This document shows positions 1 to 9,480 of a DNA stretch of 26,605 bases, piece by piece. Made by a program: the position numbers and the translations under genes. Positions within the stretch are counted from its first letter, which is position 1. Every line of letters starts with the position of its first letter. A model generated the notes under the pieces. It ran no database searches. It worked only from the letters and a program-made list of their open reading frames with translations, and was not told the origin of the DNA. Source of the stretch: Baffinella frigidus (Eukaryota > Cryptophyceae > Cryptomonadales > Baffinellaceae). The stretch is from positions 1,184,458 to 1,211,062 of the forward strand of contig MU646340.1 in assembly GCA_026770585.1 (NCBI GenBank), given 5' to 3'.

Positions 1-95
<95 letters not shown>
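1..95. repeat. (AC)n microsatellite
   Basis: An uninterrupted AC dinucleotide run of about 47 units occupies the left edge of the window. It is probably truncated by the window or contig boundary. No gene is visible from 96 to 494. Confidence 0.98.
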
Positions 96-96
<1 letters not shown>

Positions 97-494
97 TGTA
101 CATGCAGACGCTTATATACACTCACACACTGGCACTCAAACTTGGCTCGGAAAAAGCGTCCCCATAACGGAAGGGCTACAGCGAAATGTGATCGTCGGAG
201 GCAAAGAGGATGTTCCTTCCCGGCTCGGCATTCGGCGCAGGGATCTGCCATGGAAGGGACGGGCGGTCGAAACATCAATCTTCACTCTAACGGAGTGGCT
301 GCGCACCAATCAATCTGCACATTGATTGGTTGGCAAGGAGCCAACCTATCGTACCTTATTCTCACATGAGCTTGCGGACAGATGGGCCCAGAAAGTATCG
401 TGGCTCGCGAAAACACGCGCCCAAACGCGACCTCAATTCGATGCATGGAAGCAAAGCGCGGCCAGCAGTGACACGCCAGGGGGGGGACTCAGAC

Positions 495-551
495 CTCCCC
501 GGTGAGGTCGATTTCCTGCAGCTTTGCCTCCAGGGTGGCTCTGCTCGTCTC
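495..551 (-). CDS. Candidate isolated coding exon (helical)
   Basis: On the minus strand this 57-nt stretch reads as 19 codons rich in E, K, Q and L (ETSRATLEAKLQEID..., an amphipathic helix). It is bounded by a cag acceptor at 552-554 and a GAG|gtctgag donor followed by a poly-C tract, the donor style seen throughout this window. It lies beyond the proposed stop of the beta-helix gene (925), so it may belong to another gene further left, or the stop I chose may be wrong. No family is recognised. Confidence 0.4.
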
Positions 552-924
552 CTGATCCGTTGCGGTCGCGGTCAGTCACCATCCTACCCGCGGAATGAGC
601 CGGCATTCTCGAGAAACCCCTGTTGCGAACAGCCAGTGGCAGCCTACAGTACACTGGTCTTTCCGCGGCCCTCTGTCCCGCATGTTTTCCAGCAATTTTC
701 TGGCCACGCACCACTCTTGCTTGGGCGCAGGTACATTTCAAAAACAGCAAGTGGAGTTTGAGGTTGCGGCGGACGACTGAGCAGAGCCCCGGTCAAAGGG
801 GAACAGAGGAGGCAACGCGGGCGGGCGGGCGGGCGGGCGGCAGGGAGGACCTCCATTTCCCGGTGCATCTCCTGCCACTGCCGGAAATCCTGATGGCCAG
901 GAACACCCAGTTCAGAACCAGAAT
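552..924. other. No supported gene; short GGGC repeat
   Basis: I see no convincing exon here. A short tandem GGGC repeat lies at about 818-841. Several open frames exist on both strands, but none has both splice signals and a protein-like composition. Confidence 0.5.
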
Positions 925-3900
925 TCAGGGAGGATCAAGGCTGGATCCAGTCGACGTGTATTTGAGCCGAATCGCCTCAAGTAGAAGCACTGCCGGCCAT
1001 TGCCATCGTCCAGAATCGCCGTGAGTCGCACGCAAGGCAATCTGGTGCATCGCACGGCGGTTTTGAAGCGGGTTCGCCCCTCTTGGAAGCGCCTGGCGGC
1101 AGCCACGGATTCCCAAGAGACGTGCGCATCATCATCTGGGCAACGAGTCCCCCCCGCGAGTGGCTGAATGCCACTGCCAGGTACTTGCTTCGATGAGAGG
1201 GCTTCTTGCCCACAGCAAGAACGCATTCGTAACTCCCGGACAGGACAGTTTCCCAAGGCAAGAGATGTGGGGGGCAGCAACCTCGTCGATGTCTGCCGGA
1301 GTCGCCATGAACTCCTCCTCCCTCACCTGCAGGGATTGCCCTCGGGGCGTGAGATCCCATCTCACATCCTCGCAAACTTGCAGTCAACTCCCCCCGATGT
1401 TTCAATCAACACACCGCGCCGCAGGGGCGGAGCGACATGAGAGGCGTGCGGTGGGGTGCCGCCGAGCACAGCAGCGCTATGATGGGGGGGGGGGTACCTC
1501 AGTATTGTCCTCGAAATCGAGCTTGCCTGGCCTGGCGGGGCCCTCCCAGAGATTCCCCGATGTCGGAAACCCTGCTTTCGGTGTCGGTGCTGGTGTCGGT
1601 ACCTCACATCAACCAACGCTAGTGTTTGGCATCCGTGAGCGACCGAGGCTCCCAGAACACAGTCTTTTCGGATGCACAGCGCGCCACGGTTTTGACGATG
1701 CAATCAATGCGCGCAGCCTCACCCAGCCGCCTGCGTCACGCGTCACGCCGACACCACCAGCGAAACATGGCGCCGGTGGGGGGGGGGGGGGGGGGGGGGG
1801 GGAGGTGGACCGAGGCGGGAGGATCGGACGGAGAGGAGTGCCTTGCCCGCGTCCGCCGCGGCACTGAATGCCCCCAGCTCCTGTTCGCCGCAGGAGGTCC
1901 CGTTTAGGGTTTAGGGTTTAGGGGATTTACTCCCACGGCGGAGGCGGAGAAGAGAGCACTCTCGGGCTAGATCGCGACTCTCTGGTGAAAAGTGGTTTCC
2001 AGGGCATGCTGCAAGCACCTCCACGGCGCCACGGGGATGCCCCTGCCCAGGGAGCGTCACGCAGCAGGCTGTGCGGGGGGGGGGGCGTGTGGTTTGTCGG
2101 GAGAGGAGGAGGAGGGGGGGGACCATATCGGAGACGAGACACTTGAAAAGCTCGACGCGAGCGTCCCCAGAGAGGCCAACCGCCACGCCAGATGTTGTCA
2201 GCGTGCACTGCGACGCCTCCGCGCGACCGCCCGCTGTCAGGAGGGGGGGGGGGCGAGAGATCAAGGCATCGTCGAAACGTCTGAGGGATTCGCGATGGGA
2301 GGGTGGGAGGACGGTGTGCGCGGAAGTAGGGGTAGATGATGTAATATGGACATCCCATCTGGCAAAGGAGTTGGAAACACGGAGAGTGAAACACGGATGG
2401 GCGGAATAAAAGGCGGCAGCCCATAGGATCGTGTTTTGGGTGCAGTTGCCGCAACAACTGTGAATGCCTGAAGCTCAACTCGTGGAGCATGCGCATTGCT
2501 GAATTGCATCTGGGAGAGTGTGGGAGGCAAATCACCTGCCACCCAGATGGCAGCGCCAGTGTACACCTGCAGACGTCCACGGAATCAGTTTCAAAGGAAA
2601 TGCAGTGGACGCGCATCGGACGAAGAGGACATCCTCGCTGACATCAGCCACGCTTTGCCAGGCCCTGCTCCCATTGCTGCCGCCGTGTGGATGGCCCAGA
2701 CCATTGCGTGGCCCGCCTCCAAGCCAACCAAGAAGAGTTGCAGCAGAGACAAGTGGCCACTTGCACCAGACGCCTTTCCGAAACAGGCGAGCTAGCAAGC
2801 ACGTGTCAAGGGAGGGAGGGCGCGGGCGATGCCTCTGCGAGCGAAAGGGTCGAATTCGAAATGACCGCCCGCCCGGCAGGGTACACCTGCGACAACAACA
2901 CCCGTTGCAACCTTAGCACACCTTGCGCCCAACAACAGATCCAAGTTGCCTGCATCAACAACGTCGAATCGTCGGTACAGACAGCCTGCAAATACCTCCT
3001 GGTCATATCTGCAGAAACCCGGGGAAAGGCCGAGTTTGTTGTGCTTCTTTTGTGTTTTGTGCACTGACACACGCGCCACCAGGGTGTACCGTGATGCCTG
3101 AAACTACCGGGGGGGGGGGGGACACACGCATCTTCCGCACAGTGCTACGACTTTGGCTAAGAGAGCACGGCATTTCTCCGGACAGGGAGGACCTCGACAG
3201 AGTTGCGGCACCGCGAGACGCGGTCTGCCCAGAAACAGTCACGTCCCCTCTCCCCCCGAAGTGCCTGCCGCGCACCCACGTTTCTTTCTCGTCAATAAAA
3301 CTTATCGAGTGCTGCTGCGTTTGTACGCGGTATGAGACTACGGGATGCACTAGGGCTCCTAAGAGAGACGCGGTCCTAGGAGCTCCAGCCCCGAAGTTAA
3401 TACCGTGTACAAAAACACCCTGAAATCAAGGGGGGGGTCCGATGAACCCTTGGCGGAGAGGGAATCAAGGAAATTGGGTCGAAATGTCGGTTAATAAGAT
3501 GTATTTGTACCGAGAAATTCTTGAACAGTACCATGAAAATAAGTGGACCGATCTGTGTAGCCCACTGTGTGGGGCGGAGAGGCAGTCAAGCCACTGGCCG
3601 GCGTGGTCGCATTGGGAAGCACATTTATGCATCGCTGAGTCTTTGGCGTCGCATCGAGGCGCAACGTGTTGGCGCGATGCACTGGCAAGGTGTGGCAATG
3701 TTGCGGGAGAGTGCAGCGCAGCGGACGGGCCAAGCGGACCTACCTCAGCCTCCATATCCTCCTGGGTGCCCAACCCGCGCTGTTTTTGCATCCTCGCTTC
3801 ATACGCCTGCCAGCGCATTGCCAGTCAGCTGCCGCATGAGGAGTTGAGGACAACGCTCCCTCCGCGTGCAACACCAACAACGCAAAGATATGTTGGATGC

Positions 3901-6900
3901 ACTGCCGCGACAAAGGGTGCGTGGGTTGTTAGACACGTGAAGGCTGGCAACGTCGCCAACTTCATTCGAGTTCAGTTGTGGCGTGGTAAGGCTTTAAAGT
4001 TTAGGGTTGGAGTGGTGTTTGGAGTGTGACGACCTTCTGCACTTCCTCGAGGAGAGATTCAGCCTTGTCGGTGAGAGTCTCATGTTCTCGAACCAACGTC
4101 AGGGGGTGCAAGTCTGGATCATTCGCTCTGCGAGGTGGGGGGAGGGGGCGGTTCAGGAATCGGGAAACAGGCAGGAAACGCAACACACCGGCGCTGCACC
4201 ATGTTTCCCCGGACCAGAAAGGTTTCCGAAAGAAAGATCGCATAATATGTTTGAGGCTGCAGAATATGTCCCCGGAAGGTCTCAGCAATGACCGCCCTTG
4301 AGCGTCGATGGCCAAGGAGAAGAATGGACGGAAAGGGGAAGGAGCGGAAGCATGGGAAGGAAAGGACGAGGGGGCAGATGAGGGGGCGGGCACCGCTCGA
4401 GCATTGCAGGGTCGTCACGCGCCTGCCAGGAGAGGGTCAGGACATCGCCCGGTCAGGTCCCCGCAACACCACCGTAAATTCGTATGGAGCATTGTTGGCG
4501 GCTTTTGTAAAAACAAACGCGATTTCACGAGTGCCCCCGACAACGCGGCACCACTCGCACCTCAAACTCGCCCGAATCAACGGGTACGGTGCGCGGTGCG
4601 GCGGGAGCGTTGGCGTGTGGGCACGCAGGGCCTTCTCGAGGAGGGGGGCGGGGGAGATTCGAGGCTGGGGCGCGTGACCTTTTCGAACCACACTTTTGCT
4701 TCCTCTCCCGCCGCAAGCCCTTCCATTATCTAGTACAGGGTGTAGGGTTTAGGTTTAGGGCGGGGACGGGCGCTCGAAATGACGTGGTGGGTGGGGCGAG
4801 AGACTGTCTTCGCGTTTCGAGGCTGCTGGGGGCGATGACCGCCTCTACTGAAGGGGGCGTCAATCTCAACTTTCGGTGCACACCCGAGATGCGCGTGAGC
4901 AGGCACACTGTGTGTGTTTGCTGCTCTGATGCGGGCCGCTTCTGCAGGTGAGGTCAATGTGAGGACCTGCATGATGGCACGACACTAGCTGCGCGGTTCC
5001 GCAGCAAGAGAGAGATGTGTACCTTCTGTTCCAGCAGCAAGTCCTGAGCCAGCGCTGCCGATCGCATTTCCGTGAATGCAGTCCCTGCACCCGTTCAACT
5101 AGCTTTCATTTCCGCCCCGTCGTCGCCAGAGGAAAGCAGTGGCCTGTCTAGCCTCCAACCTGCGCTGCGATGTTGGAGGTGCGGCTGAGAGCATGTGTTC
5201 TGAGAGCATGGGTTGGAATCGCGGGCAGGAGATTGGTGAATACCCGCGAGGTCGCCAATGCCGCCGACGCTGCATCCGTCCAACACTGCCTCCCCCCCCG
5301 GGAGAACCTGCAAATGCCGGTCTGTCAGGGCGAGAGGTTGAGACATGCACCCGACGCTTGCACGACGCTCGCGAATCGCTGCTCGCGAATCGCTGCTCGC
5401 GAATCGTTCAGAATTGCCTGTGCCCGATGACCCGCAAGCAACCCACGATGAGGGTACCAGCAACACACCACCCTCCACTGCCTCCACTGCGTGCAGGCCC
5501 TGCTAGTGCTCTGCGAAAGAGCTGCACGTTCCCGAGTCGGCAAATCGGGGCTCGGGGAGCACCGAGACGGCAGCGAGGACGCTAGCGCGGATGGCGCACC
5601 GCGAGATGGACCACTGCCCTGCCACGTCCAGCAGCGACCCCGCCAGCCTGCTCCAACCTCTCCCGCGTCACGTTGCGTGTCCAACAGTGGGGGGCGGGCT
5701 GCGGCATGTGCTTCCGAATGCATTCGGCCTCGGAAGTTGGAGGGGAGGGGTGGGAGGGTGGGGGGGGCGTGGACGTGGCATTGGCGCTGTTCTCGTCGTC
5801 CGGGGGAGTGTCCGCCTGTGTCCGGGGGGGTGCGCCTGTCATGCACACCAGAAGCACCACACCGCCACCCCTCTTGCAGTCTTCACAGCAGCAGCACACC
5901 ACACACCGCGGCCACGTTGCAGCGTTCCAGAGGAGAGTGCAAACGGGCAAGATACCGCAAGTTCGAGGGAGTGCAAAGCGCCAGAGCTACCCTCATCGAA
6001 GCCCCAGGTCCCCCACACCCGCGAGGCTCCATCCGCTCCGCTGCTCCCCGAAATCGCCAGGCCCTGTCGGCACGTGCTTCAGCCGCGGTACTAGGTCGCA
6101 TCGATGCAGTTGGGGGGTGCGGGTGGCTCAGGCCCGCCGCGTGAAGAGCGTCCCGGGTTTTCTGGTGGAGTGTGCGCCAGAAACCTCTCGAAGCAGTGGG
6201 TTTGCCGCATGTGTCTGCATCGATTCGTCGCGAGGTCTCAGGCAACAGGATGGGGCTCTCGGCAGGGAAGGTAAGGCATCTTGCGGCGAGAGCTGCCAGG
6301 AAGGATGGGCAAGGGTGACCTCAAGGGTTGGGACCGCCCACGGTTCCCCGTCCGCTGCTCGACAGTACGTTCCAGGCTGCAGCATGATCCGCGTTCCGTT
6401 GCGTGCCTGCACCAAGGGGCTGCGTTGGGCGCACCTTCCACGAGCAAAGCGCGACAACCCTTCAGAGGCAGAGGAGTGCATCTAGGCATGGCCACGAGAC
6501 TGTGACTCCCAAATTAGCAGGACCGGGGGCATCAGCAGGACCGGGGGCAGGCAAGGGTGTGCGAGACACTGCTGGGTACCCAGCCACGCCACCAGACAGA
6601 CACCATGGCCAACAGCGCGAGGAAAGGGCGCACGGATGCAGGGTAGGGTGCCACGGTGGGGTGCCAAGAACCGCATCAATGGCGCCCAGAAGGCTTGCCG
6701 GCTCTCTGGCGGATGCGAGCAATCTCCGTCTGGGCATCCCAACTCCTCCATCTTCACTCGAGGCAAGCGCCCACTCCGTGGAGTTGTGTGCCTCGGCAGA
6801 TAGCGTCATCTGTTCGCACGCAACGCAAGGTCAGCGTGCCTCATCGGAGGGTCCATGTGGGCAATGCCACGGGTGGTGGCCACCCTCCAGATGGCAAGGA

Positions 6901-8973
6901 ACCTTTCAGGATTCGACAAAGGCCTTTCCGATTAGGGTTCGAGCCCAGAGAGCGATGATGGTTCAGGGTTACGACTTTCATAGGAACTTGAGCGTTGGGA
7001 CTTTGCCAGGAGTTGAGCGTTAGGACTTGGATCGGGGAATGTGGCATGCCACTCGCGGGACTCGCGGCACTCGCGGGACTCGCGGGACCCAGTACCGCAT
7101 CTCGCTGGACGGACGTGGCAAGACGCTCCGCGACATTGGCGATCTCCGCGTCGGTCGCGTCCGCCACCTTATCGATCCCGCCTGCCGTGGAGCAAGGAGA
7201 TCAGGCGTCCAACGATCCGCGCACCTCGCGGTGATGTGCCCCGGTTCGAAAGGAGTGCGTGTGGTCGGGATATCGCAACGTGTTTCCGCAAGGGGGGTTG
7301 CACGCATGCGTTCGACACGGTGATGCGCACTTGGATTGATATGAAGACGCACACACCGCTGTGAGGGTGGCATTGCAAACAAAAACGCGCAGGTGGGGGG
7401 TGGGCGCACCAAGATGCTCCGGCAGTGCCGCCTCCAGGTCTGGGTCAGGCGGCAGAAACGGATACCTGCACTCCTCGACGTTAGCGGCGCACATGTGCGG
7501 GAATGAAACCGTGCGACCACAAGTGATTTCGGGGGACACGTGATTCAGAGGGGCAACATATTTGAGAAGAGGGTGCCATGCATTGCGTGGACGTGCCAAT
7601 CTAATTCAGGGTGCAGAGAATGGCGCGTGAGGGAGAGTTGATCAGAGGGAGAGTTGATCAGGTGATCCGGTGGTGCTCGCGACCCGGTTCGAAGATGATC
7701 ACGTTTCCTGGTGATCCAAGATTCAAGGTGCGGGGGCGGCGGCACAGGGGGGGGGGGGGGGGGGGTTAACATTGAATGTTGGAACTCCCTGAGATGGGAG
7801 GAGTTGAAGTCGTTGACTGGTATGTTCTGGCACACGAGAGGAGCCACAGTCAGAGGTTTCGACAACGCCCCCCCCCCCATCCCGAGGAGTGTGCCATGGT
7901 CTGCCCCAGTCACCAAGTCCTCGCCACCAAGTAGATATCCTCAGAGAGCGAGCGAATCCTGCCTCTTCCTGATTAAAACTGGGCTCGCCATCAAAGCGTG
8001 TTAGTTGCTCATTTGTACTGGAGTTTCTACTCAATCATTTTGGTATGGTGAGCCCAGTTTTATGGTGGCAGAGGTAGGAATGGGTTTGGTGAGCAACTCT
8101 CGAGAGGGGTGCACCGGATGCTTGGCAGTCATGTACACGGCGAAGTAGGTGAGCCACCTCCCCGTCGGCAGCTGCCGAGGAGAGACATGCAGACACAGCC
8201 ATCACTCCACTGCCGGGGTCAAGTGCAAATGGGCTGGCAGGGTGCCCCAGCCAAACTCCCACCCTCATCTGGGAAACCGTGTACCCCAAAGAGGAAAGCA
8301 CACCAAAAAGGATTCAGCACCGCGGCCACGTTGGGAGAGTGTCAACCTGCCTGACCTGAGACACGCTAGCGTGTCCAACCTACCGGTCCAGTGCTTCTAG
8401 GGGCTGCAAAGGAGGCGCGGCAGGTGCACACACCTCCCCAGTCTTGGTCTGGCCACTCTCCCGGTGAAACTCCAAGACCATCTCCTCGAGCATCTTCACT
8501 CGCGCCAAATCACGCGACGCATCATTCTCCCCCATCTCCTCCAAAGCTTCGGCGCGTTCCTCCTCCCACCTTGCTTCCAGAACCTGCGGGTCCATCTCTC
8601 CGATCTTTTCTGCCGCCCCCTTCTTCCCTCCTTCTCGTGAATCCCCATTCCCGCTCTCGTCTATTCCTCGCCCTCCACGGATCCTCAGCAGGCCGCCCAT
8701 TGTCTTTGCTGATCGCCGGTCAGGAACGGCGCGCATGCAGCGTGTGTCTCCATCAGGAAGACCCCGTGCCGGCGCGCCCACGAGAGTCAGCGGGACGCGA
8801 CCTGCGGAGCCCAGCTTGTGGGTCCTGCACGCAATTTCCTGCTGATCCACGTATGATGCGGAGGGGGGGGGCGGCCATACTGCACGCATGGGGGTGTGCG
8901 CGCTCGGAAGAACGCCGCGTGCCAACGCGGTCACCAGGAAGGCCAGGACCGGGGCGCGTGCGACCCGCCCCAT
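925..8973 (-). CDS. Secreted/targeted beta-helix and coiled-coil protein, about 25 exons
   Basis: Modelled exons, high to low: 8973-8434, 8268-8115, 7968-7928, 7826-7771, 7465-7410, 7181-7096, 6809-6672, 6406-6320, 6214-6185, 6063-5956, 5815-5775, 5618-5600, 5307-5244, 5084-5023, 4966-4884, 4127-4034, 3806-3744, 3264-3193, 2566-2536, 2233-2124, 2042-2019, 1880-1811, 1571-1498, 1326-1282, 1092-925. Splice phases agree at every junction, giving about 771 residues. Residues 1-25 look like a signal peptide (hydrophobic PVLAFLVTALA). An RIRGG motif is at 97-101, and an acidic coiled coil at about 115-172. The middle and C-terminal parts show right-handed beta-helix signatures: AIDAARNGTRIMLQPGTY, GASRVWGTWGFDEGSSGALH, VLDGCSVGGIG and GAAIWVAAGGRAEASQC, with a helical block (TLTDKAESLLEEVQK) between. 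Such repeats occur in pectate-lyase-like and carbohydrate-binding proteins. I assign no enzyme function. The start could instead be the Met at 8700. The 19-nt exon 5618-5600, the 30-nt exon 6214-6185 and the last exon are the weakest. Confidence 0.6.
3321..3412. repeat. Hairpin (MITE-like) element 1
   Basis: Terminal arms TTGTACGCGGTAT (3321-3333) and ATACCGTGTACAA (3400-3412) are inverted copies with 12 of 13 positions matching. A nested inverted pair (GCTCCTA / TAGGAGC) lies inside. The element sits in the intron between exons 3806-3744 and 3264-3193 of the minus-strand gene. No clear target-site duplication was seen. Confidence 0.6.
5370..5410. repeat. Short tandem repeat, three 15-mer copies
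   Basis: A unit containing GCGAATCGCTGCTC is repeated about three times in tandem. It lies in an intron of the beta-helix gene model (5599-5308). Confidence 0.7.
7047..7090. repeat. Tandem 9-mer (ACTCGCGGG)n
   Basis: Four to five near-perfect copies of a 9-mer occur just downstream (minus-strand sense) of the exon 7181-7096 donor, inside the following intron. Confidence 0.8.
7747..7765 (+). repeat. Poly-G run (poly-C on the sense strand of the minus gene)
   Basis: Nineteen consecutive G on the plus strand. On the minus strand this is a C-tract starting four bases inside the intron after exon 7826-7771. It is one example of the donor-proximal C-tracts described in the findings. Another, 25 nt long, is at 1778-1802. 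Confidence 0.9.
7974..8062. repeat. Hairpin (MITE-like) element 2
   Basis: Inverted arms at 7974-7991 and 8045-8062 match at 17 of 18 positions (TAAAACTGGGCTCGCCAT and its complement). They flank a 53-nt AT-richer centre. The element lies in an intron of the minus-strand gene, and one arm starts a few bases upstream of the predicted acceptor for exon 7968-7928. Confidence 0.65.
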
Positions 8974-9097
8974 CTCACGGACCGATTCAGCGATTCTCAA
9001 ATTTGACCATGAAAATCATCGGAGTTCCCAAGAACCGACAAAAAGGTATCCAGATCTGACCGCTTCCATTTCCGCTGAAAATCGTGCGGTCGGTCGC
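8974..9097. promoter_or_regulatory. Putative bidirectional promoter with a uORF
   Basis: This 124-bp interval separates the start of the minus-strand beta-helix gene (8973) from the chosen TyrRS start (9098). It contains a 17-codon ORF including the stop (9009-9059), which would act as a uORF for TyrRS if transcription starts upstream of it. No TATA box is evident. The TyrRS frame is also open upstream to an ATG at 8888, so a longer, basic N-terminus overlapping the neighbour antisense cannot be excluded. Confidence 0.45.
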
Positions 9098-9480
9098 ATG
9101 TCTGCTCATGTGGCAGCCGCGGAGGCCCAGGGCGAGGTTGTCAAGAAGATGAAGGAGGTGTCTGCCGACCCCCCCCGCGTGCCTGTCTCAGCCCGAAAGA
9201 GAGGGAAAACGAGCTCCCCCTGACAGATTTTGTGTGATGACGTCATCTACAGGCCATGAAGGCCGATCCCGCGGCGCACTCCAAGGAGGATCTTGACGCT
9301 GAGGTCGCCAAGCTCAAGGTCCACCCACCACCGACCAGCGCCGGGGGATTCGTCCTTTGCTGCCTGATTTTCCAGCCCTGGTCCTCGAGGACAGATAGAT
9401 GACAGCGATTTCTGGAGCGAGCATTGAACGTGGCTCCGGCCCTGGAATCAGGAGCTGAAGGCCAAGGCCGACGACCCCAT
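9098..9480 (+). other. WHEP-like domain region of TyrRS (exons 1-3 start)
   Basis: The first about 50 residues, assembled from three exons, read as two amphipathic helices: QGEVVKKMKE, then DLDAEVAKLKELKAKADDP. This fits the WHEP pattern (QGe.VR.LK... daaV..Ll.LKaey) found appended to several eukaryotic aminoacyl-tRNA synthetases, where it binds RNA or protein partners. Assignment is by eye. Confidence 0.65.

Noticed and set aside
2496-3067. Long plus-strand open frames opposite the beta-helix gene
   Set aside because: They lack paired splice signals in register. The minus strand gives phase-consistent exons with a fold signature in the same stretch.
3225-3242. Apparent 18-nt intron (gtgact...gggcag) in the beta-helix gene
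   Set aside because: Too short to splice and divisible by three. The frame reads through, so 3264-3193 was taken as one exon.
4437-4691. Minus-strand open frame containing TREIAFVFTKAANNAPYEF
   Set aside because: Protein-like in parts, but no splice-phase route joins it to neighbouring exons without a stop. Left as intron (4883-4128).
5491-6485. Overlapping plus-strand ORFs of 150-270 codons
   Set aside because: R/G/A/P-rich shadow frames typical of GC-rich DNA, antisense to supported exons.
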